A stretch of 64,000 nt of DNA. Source: Phaeacidiphilus oryzae TH49. GTDB lineage: Bacteria > Actinomycetota > Actinomycetes > Streptomycetales > Streptomycetaceae. Where the stretch lies: NCBI RefSeq assembly GCF_000744815.1, contig NZ_JQMQ01000005.1, positions 4,596,055 through 4,660,054 of the forward strand, read 5' to 3'. The notes under the pieces are model-generated. The model was not told the origin of the DNA and made no database searches. It saw only the letters and a list, made by a program, of their open reading frames with translations. Shown piece by piece: positions 38,453-45,649 of this stretch (positions are counted from its first letter, which is position 1; each line of letters starts with the position of its first letter). The position numbers were made by a program, and so were the translations under genes.

Positions 38453-39451
38453 CTACTCGGTGTGCGCCGCCAGCAGTTCCGCGAGGCCGGCGGTCAGGTC
38501 GGGACGCACCGGCGCGTCCTCGGGGTGCCAACTGAGCTTGAGCACCTGGACCCAGGCGTCCGCGCAGGCGATCACCAGCCCGTGGTCGGGATCGGAGCGG
38601 ACGGTCCCGGGGGCGTGGCCGGGCCCGGCCACCGCGGTCGCGGGCAGGGCCGTGACGGGCAGGGCCGTGACCGGCAGGGCGCGGGCCTCGTGGACGCGCA
38701 GCCCGCTGCCGTCGGCGGCGATCAGGGCGCCGGGCTGGGGGTGGCAGGCGCGGACCACTCGCAGCACCTCCTCCGCGTTCCACGACCAGTCGATGGAGGT
38801 GTCCGCGACGCCGGGGCCGGAGAAGTAGCTGCGCTCCGCCGGGTCCTGCGGCACGGCCGCCAGGTCCCCCGCGACCAGGCGCGGGACGACCTCCCGCAGC
38901 AGCCGCCTGGACTCGCTGAACAGCCGGTCCCGGATCCGCCCGGCGCCCTCCGTGCCGTCCAGCTCCACCGGCCGCTGGGCCAGGATCGGCCCGTCGTCGA
39001 TGCCCGGGGTGGTGATCAGCGCGGTGACGCCGCCGTGCCGCTCCCCGTTGCGGGCCATCCAGAAGAAGGGCGCCAGACCCGCGTAGCGGGGCAGCGGGCT
39101 GGGGTGGAAGTTGACCACCGCGCGGCGGGGGACGTCCAGCACCGGCTTCCGGAGGATCTGCTGGAAGTTGGCGATCAGCAGGTAGTCCGGGGCCAGTTGG
39201 GCGAGCGCCTCGACCGTCCCCGGGTCGTTGACGTTCCGCGGGCGGAGCACCGGGACCCCGGCGGCCTCCGCCTGCTCGGCCAGATCCACCGGATCCGGCT
39301 CGCCCAGGTAGTAGCCGCACAGCCGGCCGGGGGCCCGGGTGAGCAGCCCCGCCACCTCGATGTCGGGGTGGGCCAGCAGGTCGGTCAGGAACGGCGCCCC
39401 GAACTTGGAGTTGACCTCGGAGAGGAGGACGACCCGGGCCGGCCTGGTCAC
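38453..39451 (-). CDS. Formyltransferase-family protein
   Basis: A 332-residue protein related to methionyl-tRNA and sugar/amine formyltransferases, which use 10-formyl-tetrahydrofolate. The catalytic triad is visible: Asn in LLIANFQQIL (about residue 95), His in VNFHPSPLPRYAGLAP (about 116) and Asp in TPGIDDGPIL (about 152). A C-terminal OB-like domain follows (ADTSIDWSWNAEEVLRVVRACHPQPGAL). It contains a short internal repeat (ALPVT ALPVT ALPAT) coded by tandem 15-mers. The start GTG 39451 overlaps the E1-like gene's stop by 4 bp. This is not the housekeeping fmt, which normally adjoins def and fmu. The formylated substrate is unknown. Confidence 0.85.
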   Translation of the reverse strand: MTRPARVVLLSEVNSKFGAPFLTDLLAHPDIEVAGLLTRAPGRLCGYYLGEPDPVDLAEQAEAAGVPVLRPRNVNDPGTVEALAQLAPDYLLIANFQQILRKPVLDVPRRAVVNFHPSPLPRYAGLAPFFWMARNGERHGGVTALITTPGIDDGPILAQRPVELDGTEGAGRIRDRLFSESRRLLREVVPRLVAGDLAAVPQDPAERSYFSGPGVADTSIDWSWNAEEVLRVVRACHPQPGALIAADGSGLRVHEARALPVTALPVTALPATAVAGPGHAPGTVRSDPDHGLVIACADAWVQVLKLSWHPEDAPVRPDLTAGLAELLAAHTE

Positions 39452-40359
39452 TTCGCCCACCACGCCCGCTCCACGAGCTTCGACTCCCAGGTGAGCGAGT
39501 CGAACACGGCGTACCCGGGCTGGACGGGCAGCTGCGCCCGGCCGGGTATCTCCATGATCTCCTGGGCGAGCCGCTCCACCAGGATGCCCTCGGCCAGCGG
39601 CGGGCAGGCGCCGAAGATGGGCATCCGCTGCATGCCCACGAACCACTGGTCGAGCATCTCGGTGCCCGGGTACTCGGGCATCTCCGGGATGATCCGCTCC
39701 ATCAGTCTGCGGGTGGCGGCGGCGTCGATCGGGCCGTTCTCGGGCAGGTCGTAGACCTCCTCCAGGGGCATGGAGTCCTTGGTGTAGGTGAAGACGAAGA
39801 CCTTGTGTCCCACCGTCGGGATCTTGAACATGAACCGGCAGCGGTCACTGGCGCGGAACGCGCGGTGCAGCGCGTACCGGTTGGCGACCTGGTAGAACTC
39901 CATCTGGTCCATGACGAAGTCGCAGCCGGCCATGAAATGCTCGGCGGTGTCCGGGGTAATGCCCTGCGGATAGACGTCGATATTGACGTCCCGGGTCAGG
40001 TCGAACGCCATTTCCGCGACGACCTCGGCCTTGTTGCGGCCGACATTGTCCAGCGAGGCCCCCAATTGCCGCTGGATGTTGGCGATGTCGAATTCGTCCG
40101 GGTCCGCCAGCTTGAGGTTGCGGGCCCCCATCCGCACCAGCCGGGTGGCGACCGCGCCGCCGATCCCTCCCGTGCCGACGATGCCGATCACCGAGTCCCG
40201 GAGCTTCTCCTGGCGCGCGCGCTGCTCTTCCTCCGAGTCGCCGAGCCAGCCGAGGTTGCGGTCGACCCGCTCCCAGTACAGCTTGTCGTCGTACTCGCCC
40301 CGGTGCTGGATCACCTTCACGCCCATACCCAAATCAGCCTTTCTCACTTCATTGGACAT
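39448..40359 (-). CDS. E1-like ThiF-family adenylyltransferase
   Basis: A 303-residue ThiF/MoeB/E1-type protein. The entry helix and nucleotide site are ERVDRNLGWLGDSEEEQRARQEKLRDSVIGIVGTGGIGGAVATRLVRMG (GTGGIGG about residues 60-66), then LADPDEFDIANIQRQ with the Asp and Arg that hold ATP. No CxxC zinc pairs and no obvious catalytic Cys loop of MoeB type are present, so it may only adenylate, or may have another role. The N-terminus before the entry helix is only about 30 residues. Starts at ATG 40359 or MGVKVIQH (40326) are both possible. It is translationally coupled to the formyltransferase gene and divergent from a regulator. Confidence 0.85.
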   Translation of the reverse strand: MSNEVRKADLGMGVKVIQHRGEYDDKLYWERVDRNLGWLGDSEEEQRARQEKLRDSVIGIVGTGGIGGAVATRLVRMGARNLKLADPDEFDIANIQRQLGASLDNVGRNKAEVVAEMAFDLTRDVNIDVYPQGITPDTAEHFMAGCDFVMDQMEFYQVANRYALHRAFRASDRCRFMFKIPTVGHKVFVFTYTKDSMPLEEVYDLPENGPIDAAATRRLMERIIPEMPEYPGTEMLDQWFVGMQRMPIFGACPPLAEGILVERLAQEIMEIPGRAQLPVQPGYAVFDSLTWESKLVERAWWAK

Positions 40360-40390
40360 TTTTCTGCCCTGGGCTCTGACCGGCGAAGTA

Positions 40391-40423
40391 CCACCCTGGG
40401 TGAGGGTGGCATCGCTGTGCGAT
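40391..40423. promoter_or_regulatory. Twin palindromes in divergent promoter region
   Basis: CCACCCT-GGGTG-AGGGTGG (40391-40409) and ATCGC-TGT-GCGAT (40411-40423) are adjacent perfect inverted repeats, 16 bp before a TAACGT -10 (40439-40444). They are likely operator sites for the divergent ArsR-type regulator. Confidence 0.65.
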
Positions 40424-40438
40424 CAGGAAGCTACCGAG

Positions 40439-40444
40439 TAACGT
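40439..40444 (+). promoter_or_regulatory. Leaderless -10 of the regulator gene
   Basis: TAACGT (TANNNT) lies 7 nt before ATG 40452, so the regulator mRNA is probably leaderless from that ATG. A GTG at 40443 overlaps the box. Confidence 0.5.
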
Positions 40445-40451
40445 GTTCGGC

Positions 40452-41180
40452 ATGAGCCGAACTGTGGTCGACGGGCCCGATATCGCCGCCGTCGCGGCGT
40501 TGTTGGGCGACGCCTCCCGGGCCGCCATGATCACCGCACTCATGGACGATCTGCGGCTGCCGGCGAGCGAGTTGGCCCGGCTCGCCGGCGTCGGCAAGTC
40601 GACGGCCAGCGAGCACCTCGGCCGCCTGGTCGACAACGGCCTGCTGGCGACGGAGCGCTGCGGCCGGCACACCTACTACCGGATCGCCGATCCGCTGGTG
40701 GGCCGGGCGCTGGAGACGCTGGCGATGCTGGCGCCGCAGCGGGCGCCGAACTCCCTGCGCTCGGCCCGCCGCCAGGACGAGCTGGCCCGCGCCCGGCTGT
40801 GCTACGACCACCTGGCCGGGCGCCTCGGCGTGGCGCTCGCCGACGCGCTGGTCCGGCAGGGGCTGCTGCGCGAGGCGGAGGGCGCGCTGCACGTCGTCCC
40901 CGGGGCCTGGGACTCCCGCGCGCCGCTGGGCATCACCTGCGACACCTCGGGGGCCGGCCGCCGGCCGCTCGCGCGGGGCTGCGTGGACTGGACGGTACGC
41001 CGCCACCACCTGGCCGGGGCGCTGGGCGCGGCGCTCTCCCAGCGGATGTTCGAGCTCGGCTGGATCCGGCGCCGCCGCGACAAGGAGCGGGCCGTGGCAC
41101 TGACCGATGCGGGGGCCGAAGGGGTGCGGGACGTGTTCGGCCTGGACGAGGAGCTGACGGCGGCGGTGGTCTCGGGCTGA
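40452..41180 (+). CDS. ArsR-type winged-helix regulator with C-terminal extension
   Basis: A 242-residue regulator. The N-terminal winged helix reads AALLGDASRAAMITALMDDLRLPASELARLAGVGKSTASEHLGRLVDNGLLATERCGRHTYYRI. The C-terminal 130 residues (RARLCYDHLAGRLGVALADALVRQGLL ... CVDWTVRRHHLAGALGAALSQRMFELGWI) are a conserved extension with one CDT and one GCVDW cysteine. It is divergent from the E1-formyltransferase unit and probably controls it through the palindromes in the 92-bp gap. Confidence 0.85.
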   Translation: MSRTVVDGPDIAAVAALLGDASRAAMITALMDDLRLPASELARLAGVGKSTASEHLGRLVDNGLLATERCGRHTYYRIADPLVGRALETLAMLAPQRAPNSLRSARRQDELARARLCYDHLAGRLGVALADALVRQGLLREAEGALHVVPGAWDSRAPLGITCDTSGAGRRPLARGCVDWTVRRHHLAGALGAALSQRMFELGWIRRRRDKERAVALTDAGAEGVRDVFGLDEELTAAVVSG

Positions 41181-41242
41181 CCGGGGCCGGCGGGGCTGCT
41201 CCCGGGCCGCAGGCCGGTCAGGCGGTCGGCTGGACGGCCGCG

Positions 41243-41278
41243 CAGGCGGCTCGGCAGGCGGCTCGGCAGGCGGTTCGG
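41243..41278. repeat. Three tandem 12-bp repeats
   Basis: CAGGCGGCTCGG occurs twice exactly and once with one change (CAGGCGGTTCGG). It sits in the gap between two convergent regulator genes. Confidence 0.75.
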
Positions 41279-41321
41279 CACACGGGGGTCGGCGCCGCCT
41301 CAGCACTGCGGCCGCGCCGCT

Positions 41322-41633
41322 TCAGCGCGGGCGCAGGGCGGCGAGGAGGCGCAGCGACTCCAGCGCGGCCCGCACATGCGGACCCTCCAGCCGGTACATC
41401 CGGGCGCGGCCGCGCGGCGTCACCCTGAGCAGCCCCTGGTCCACCAGGTGGGCGAGGTGGCTGCTGGCCGTCGAGGCCGACACCTCGGCCGCCGCGGCGA
41501 GTTCACCGGCCGAGCACTCCGCCCGGTCCGCCAGGGCCAGCAGCATCTCGGCCCGGGCCGGGACGGCGAAGAGCGCGGCCGCCTTGGCCAGGTCCACCTG
41601 AGGGGTCGCCCGGGGGAGGCGGGGGGCGGTCAT
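41322..41633 (-). CDS. ArsR-family transcriptional regulator
   Basis: A 103-residue winged-helix protein: VDLAKAAALFAVPARAEMLLALADRAECSAGELAAAAEVSASTASSHLAHLVDQGLLRVTPRGRARMYRL. A single Cys is present, so a classic metal site is not evident. ATG 41633 has a GAGGGA ribosome site 7 nt away. It is divergent from the EmrB/QacA-type transporter gene, which it likely represses. Confidence 0.85.
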   Translation of the reverse strand: MTAPRLPRATPQVDLAKAAALFAVPARAEMLLALADRAECSAGELAAAAEVSASTASSHLAHLVDQGLLRVTPRGRARMYRLEGPHVRAALESLRLLAALRPR

Positions 41634-41699
41634 GTCGGTATCCCTCTCTCGTGGATGGTTCGACCTGCACCGAACGGTCCGCAGGCGACGATGTCCCAC

Positions 41700-43115
41700 A
41701 TGTCCTCATCGCCGAACGCTTCCCCCACCCAGCACCGCTCTCTCCCAGTAAGTACCACACCCCTCGCTCGGCGCTCGGTGGTTCTCGGCGTCATGTGCGC
41801 CGGGATGTTCCTGGTCCAGCTCGACGTCACGGTCGTCAACGTCGCGCTTCCGCACATCGGCCAGGCGCTCTCGGCCGGCCTCTCGGGGCTGCAGTGGGTG
41901 GTCGACTCCTACACCGTGGTGCTCGCCGCCTGCCTCCTCGGGGCCGGTGTGATCGGCGACCGCTGGGGACATCGCACGGTCGCCGTCACCGGGCTCGCCC
42001 TCTTCGGCGTCACCTCACTGCTGTGCGGGCTGGCCCCGAGCACGGGTGTCCTGGTGGCCTCGCGGGCACTCCAGGGGCTGGCGGCGGCGCTGCTGCTGCC
42101 GAGCACCCTGGCGGTGGTCCACCGCGCGTTCCCCGGCCGGGAGGAGAAGGCCCGCGCGCTGGGGATCTGGGCCGGGGTCTCCGCCCTGGCCCTGCCGGCC
42201 GGGCCGCTGCTGGGCGGGGCGCTGGTGACGGCGGCGGGCTGGCGGGCGGTCTTCCTGATCAACCTGCCGGTGGTCGCGGTGGCCCTCGTCCTCACCCTGC
42301 GGGTGGTCCGCAGGGACGAGCCGAACCGCGGCAGCCACCTCGACCTGCCGGGCGTACTGGCCGCGATGGTGGCGCTGACCGCGATGGTCTACTGCGCGAT
42401 CTCGGCCGGCCATTCCGGGGGGTCCGCGGCCACCTGGGCGGCGGCGGCGGTCGCGGTGCTCGGACTGCTCGCGCTGCTGGTGCGGGAGCGGCGGACGGCC
42501 GAGCCGATGTTCCCGCCGGCGCTGATGCGCAAGCTGGACTTCGTGGGCGCGAACGCCGTCGCGGCGGCCATGAACTTCGTCGGCATCGGCGCGGTCTTCG
42601 TGGTGACCCTCTACCTCCAGGGGGTGCAGCACCACGACGCCCTGGTCGCAGGGGTGATGCTGCTGCCGCTGTTCATCCCGCTCGCCGTCTGCGCGCCGTT
42701 CACCGGCCGCCTCGCCGCGCGCTACGGGCCCCGGCCGCCGATGCTCGGCGGACTGCTGCTCGGCACCGCGGGGACGGCCTGCCTGCTGCTGCTCCAGCCG
42801 GACTCCGGGTACCCGCTGCTGGTCCCCGTCCTCCTCGGGCTCGGGCTCGGGATGGGGCTGCTGACGCCCTCGGTGGTCGCCGCCGCTCTGCAGGCGGGAC
42901 CGCCGGACCGGCCCGGGCTCTCCTCCGGGGTGAACAACACCGCACGGCAGGCCGCGGGCGCGCTGGGGATCGCGGTCTTCGGCGCGATCGCCCAGGACCC
43001 GGCGGCCGCCCAGCGGTTCGCCTCCGGCCTCCACGCCATCGGCGTGCTGTCCGTGGTGCTGTGGCTGGCGGCGGCGGCCCTGACGCTGCGCGCGGTGCCC
43101 CGGCTGGCCAAGTGA
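41700..43115 (+). CDS. EmrB/QacA-type MFS drug exporter
   Basis: A 471-residue drug:H+ antiporter with about 14 membrane helices. Motif D1 is LDVTVVNVALPHIGQAL, motif A is GDRWGHRTVAVTGLALFG, and the antiporter motif C is LPAGPLLGGALV. RQAAGALGIAVFG near the C-terminus is typical. GACGAT 7 nt before ATG 41700 may be a leaderless -10. The exporter probably expels a toxic compound that relieves the divergent ArsR protein. Confidence 0.9.
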   Translation: MSSSPNASPTQHRSLPVSTTPLARRSVVLGVMCAGMFLVQLDVTVVNVALPHIGQALSAGLSGLQWVVDSYTVVLAACLLGAGVIGDRWGHRTVAVTGLALFGVTSLLCGLAPSTGVLVASRALQGLAAALLLPSTLAVVHRAFPGREEKARALGIWAGVSALALPAGPLLGGALVTAAGWRAVFLINLPVVAVALVLTLRVVRRDEPNRGSHLDLPGVLAAMVALTAMVYCAISAGHSGGSAATWAAAAVAVLGLLALLVRERRTAEPMFPPALMRKLDFVGANAVAAAMNFVGIGAVFVVTLYLQGVQHHDALVAGVMLLPLFIPLAVCAPFTGRLAARYGPRPPMLGGLLLGTAGTACLLLLQPDSGYPLLVPVLLGLGLGMGLLTPSVVAAALQAGPPDRPGLSSGVNNTARQAAGALGIAVFGAIAQDPAAAQRFASGLHAIGVLSVVLWLAAAALTLRAVPRLAK

Positions 43116-43141
43116 CGGCCACTCACCGGCGCGGGAAACGC

Positions 43142-43200
43142 AGGAAGCCAAGGAAGCCAAGGAAGCCAAGGAAGCCAAGGAAGCCAAGGAAACCAAGGAA
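43142..43200 (+). repeat. Tandem 9-bp repeat (AGGAAGCCA) before ridA
   Basis: Five exact copies of AGGAAGCCA (43142-43186), one with a single change (AGGAAACCA) and a partial seventh. Each unit holds an AAGGA core like a Shine-Dalgarno sequence. The array ends about 22 nt before ATG 43222. Confidence 0.95.
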
Positions 43201-43221
43201 AGACGAAGGGACGAGGGACTC

Positions 43222-43749
43222 ATGACCATCCACGGCACCGGACCGTCCGTCACCAGCGGCGAGGTCAGGGAGCGCCTGGCGCTGCACGGCCACCGGATGC
43301 CCGCCGCCTGGCAGGTGCCGCAGGCGCCGGGGACCCGGATCCCGGCCAGCCTGGTCCGCCGGGTGGGCGACCGGCTGTACGTCTCGGGGCACATCCCCAC
43401 CAGCGAGGAGGGCGTGGTCACCGGCCCCTACGGCAAGGTGGGGGAGGAGCTGGACCTCCTCGGCGCCCAGCAGGCGGCGATCAGGACCCTCCTCTCCCTC
43501 CTCGCGAGCGTCGAGCGGGCGGCGGGCGACCTCGCCGCCGTGCGGGCCTGGTGCTCACTCCACTGCATGGTCAACTCCGCGCCCGGGTTCACCGACTTCC
43601 CGGCGGTCTTCAATCCGGCCTCCCGGCTGCTGGTCGACGTCTTCGGCGAGGAGATCGGCGGCCACGCGCGGGTGGCCGTGGGCGTCGCCGGGCTGCCGTG
43701 GAACCTGCCGGTGGAGATCGAGGCGGAGGTGGAGCTGCACCCGGCGTGA
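43222..43749 (+). CDS. RidA/YjgF-family protein
   Basis: A 175-residue RidA-family protein; members hydrolyse reactive enamines/imines such as 2-aminoacrylate. Visible are RVGDRLYVSGHIPTSEEGVVTGPYGKVGEELDLLGAQQAAIRTLLSLLASVERAAGDL, and the C-terminal part with VEIEAEVELHP. The Arg that binds the substrate carboxylate in RidA is not clearly present, so the enzyme may belong to a Rid1-7 subgroup without deaminase activity. It converges with a PLP aminotransferase gene, a common functional partner, with a 1-bp gap. Confidence 0.85.
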   Translation: MTIHGTGPSVTSGEVRERLALHGHRMPAAWQVPQAPGTRIPASLVRRVGDRLYVSGHIPTSEEGVVTGPYGKVGEELDLLGAQQAAIRTLLSLLASVERAAGDLAAVRAWCSLHCMVNSAPGFTDFPAVFNPASRLLVDVFGEEIGGHARVAVGVAGLPWNLPVEIEAEVELHPA

Positions 43750-43750
43750 C

Positions 43751-44947
43751 TCAGCCGCGGAGGCGCTGGAGCCGGGCCGCCGCCTCCCGGAGCACCTCCT
43801 CCTTCTTGCAGAAGGTGAAGCGGACCTGGCTGCGGCCGGCCTCCGGGTCGTCGTAGAAGACGGAGTTGGGGACCGCCACCACCCCGCACCGCTCCGGCAG
43901 GGAGCGGCAGAAGGCGTAGGCGTCCTTGGCGCCGAAGGGGGCGATGTCGGTGGTGATGAAGTATGTGCCCTGCGGCTCGTAGACCTCGAAGCCGGCGGCG
44001 CGCAGCCCCGCGTCGAGGAGGTCGCGCCGGCGCCGCAGGCTCGCGCGGAAGTCCTCGTAGTACGCGTCGGGGAGGCGGAGGGCCTCCGCCACCGCGTACT
44101 GGAAGGGGCCGGCGCTGACGTAGGTCAGGTACTGCTTGGCCGTCCGCACGGCCGCGACGAGGGGTGCGGCGGCCGTGACCCAGCCGACCTTCCAGCCGGT
44201 GAAGGAGAAGGTCTTGCCGGCCGAGGAGATGGAGACGGTGCGCTCCCGCATCCCGGGGAGGGCGGCGATCGGCCGGTGGGCGCCCTCGAAGACCAGGTGC
44301 TCGTAGACCTCGTCGGTGACCACCAGGAGGTCGTGCTCGACCGCGAGGGCGGCGATCGCCCTCAGCTCCTCGTCGTCGAGCACCATCCCGGTCGGGTTGT
44401 GCGGGGAGTTCAGCAGCAGGAGGCGGGTGCTCGGGGTGATGAGGGCGCGCAGTTCGTCCAGGTCGGGGCGGAAGGACGGGGCGCGCAGGGTGAACGGGAC
44501 GCGCTTGGCCCCGGCCATCGCGATGCAGGCGGCGTAGGAGTCGTAGAACGGCTCGAAGGCGATGACCTCGTCGCCGGGTTCGAGGAGGGCGAGCATCGAG
44601 GCGGCGATGGCCTCGGTGGCGCCGGCGGTCACCAGCACCTCGGTGTCCGGATCGAAGTCCAGTCCGTAGAAGCGGAGTTGGTGCTCGGCGACGGCGGCGC
44701 GCAGCTCCGGGACGCCGGGCCCCGGCGGGTACTGGTTGCCGCGGCCCTCGCGCAGCGCGCGGACGGCCGCTTCGCGGACCGCCTCCGGGCCGTCGGTGTC
44801 GGGGAAGCCCTGGCCCAGGTTGATCGCGCCGGTCGTGGTGGCGAGTGCGGACATCTCGGCGAAGATGGTCGTGCCCATGCCTTCGAGGCTGCGGTTGAGC
44901 AGGGGTCGTCGGCGGTCCGCGGCGGGGGTGCTGGCCTGGGTGGTCAT
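43751..44947 (-). CDS. PLP-dependent aminotransferase, class I/II
   Basis: A 398-residue fold-type I aminotransferase. The pattern AINLGQGFPDTDGPEAVREAAVRALREGRGNQYPPGPGVPELRAAVAEH, LLLLNSPHNPTGMVL, TDEVYEHLVFEG and SISSAGKTFSFTGWKVGW (Schiff-base Lys) is that of the KAT/YbdL/DapC group. The substrate may be N-succinyl-diaminopimelate, methionine or kynurenine; the sequence does not decide. The start is ATG 44947. Confidence 0.9.
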   Translation of the reverse strand: MTTQASTPAADRRRPLLNRSLEGMGTTIFAEMSALATTTGAINLGQGFPDTDGPEAVREAAVRALREGRGNQYPPGPGVPELRAAVAEHQLRFYGLDFDPDTEVLVTAGATEAIAASMLALLEPGDEVIAFEPFYDSYAACIAMAGAKRVPFTLRAPSFRPDLDELRALITPSTRLLLLNSPHNPTGMVLDDEELRAIAALAVEHDLLVVTDEVYEHLVFEGAHRPIAALPGMRERTVSISSAGKTFSFTGWKVGWVTAAAPLVAAVRTAKQYLTYVSAGPFQYAVAEALRLPDAYYEDFRASLRRRRDLLDAGLRAAGFEVYEPQGTYFITTDIAPFGAKDAYAFCRSLPERCGVVAVPNSVFYDDPEAGRSQVRFTFCKKEEVLREAAARLQRLRG

Positions 44948-45137
44948 GGGGCGGCGTCCAATCCTCGACTGATCTTCCGATGCTAGCGCTGCGCGCGGGG
45001 CGGAGCCGGGCGGCGATCGAGGGGGCGATCCGCGACCGTCACCGGGTGCGGCGACGCTTCGGGGGGCTTCGGCGGGGGGTGCTGTGGAGGACTGGACGGG
45101 GTGCGTCCGCCCTCTGTCGTAGGTCACGGGGCGCGCC

Positions 45138-45143
45138 TAGAGT
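45138..45143 (+). promoter_or_regulatory. -10 element of the molybdenum hydroxylase operon
   Basis: TAGAGT (TANNNT) lies 21 nt before the GGGAGG ribosome site of the first gene. No strong -35 box is visible. Confidence 0.45.
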
Positions 45144-45174
45144 TGGCGCACATCAGAGCCGTCTGGGAGGGCAG

Positions 45175-45648
45175 ATGACCCATATCTCAGTAAAGATCGA
45201 CGGCACGACGTACGAAGACGAAGTGGAGCCGCGGCTCCTGCTCGTCCACTATCTGCGCGACCGGTTGGGACTGACCGGGACACCCGTCGGCTGCGACACC
45301 GGCAACTGCGGGGCCTGCACGGTGGAGCTCGACGGGGACTCGGTGAAGAGCTGCTCCGTGCTCGCCGTGCAGGCGGACGGCTGCGCGGTGACCACCGTCC
45401 AGGGGCTGGCCAAGGACGGCCGCTGGCACCGGCTGCAGCAGTCCTTCCACGAGAACCACGGACTGCAGTGCGGCTACTGCACCCCCGGGATGATCATGGC
45501 CGCGCGCGACCTCCTCAAGGACAACCCCCACCCCACCGCCCAGGAGGTGCGGCACGGCCTGGAGGGCAACCTCTGCCGCTGCACCGGCTACCAGAACATC
45601 GTGCGGGCGGTTCTGGCCGCGGCGGAGTCCGGAGAGGAGGGCCGATAA
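45175..45648 (+). CDS. Molybdenum hydroxylase small (2Fe-2S) subunit
   Basis: A 157-residue CoxS/XdhC-type subunit carrying two [2Fe-2S] clusters. The plant-ferredoxin-like cluster is bound by GCDTGNCGACTV and a further Cys; the second cluster by CGYCTPGM and CRCTGYQNI. It passes electrons from the molybdenum site to FAD. GGGAGG precedes ATG 45175. It opens a six-gene operon with nearly no gaps. Confidence 0.95.
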   Translation: MTHISVKIDGTTYEDEVEPRLLLVHYLRDRLGLTGTPVGCDTGNCGACTVELDGDSVKSCSVLAVQADGCAVTTVQGLAKDGRWHRLQQSFHENHGLQCGYCTPGMIMAARDLLKDNPHPTAQEVRHGLEGNLCRCTGYQNIVRAVLAAAESGEEGR

Positions 45649-45649
45649 G

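Noticed and set aside
39448-40359. MccB-like enzyme of a microcin C-type pathway (E1 plus MFS)
   Set aside because: The N-terminal peptide-binding domain of MccB is missing, no precursor peptide frame was seen nearby, and the MFS gene is an MHS importer behind a terminator.
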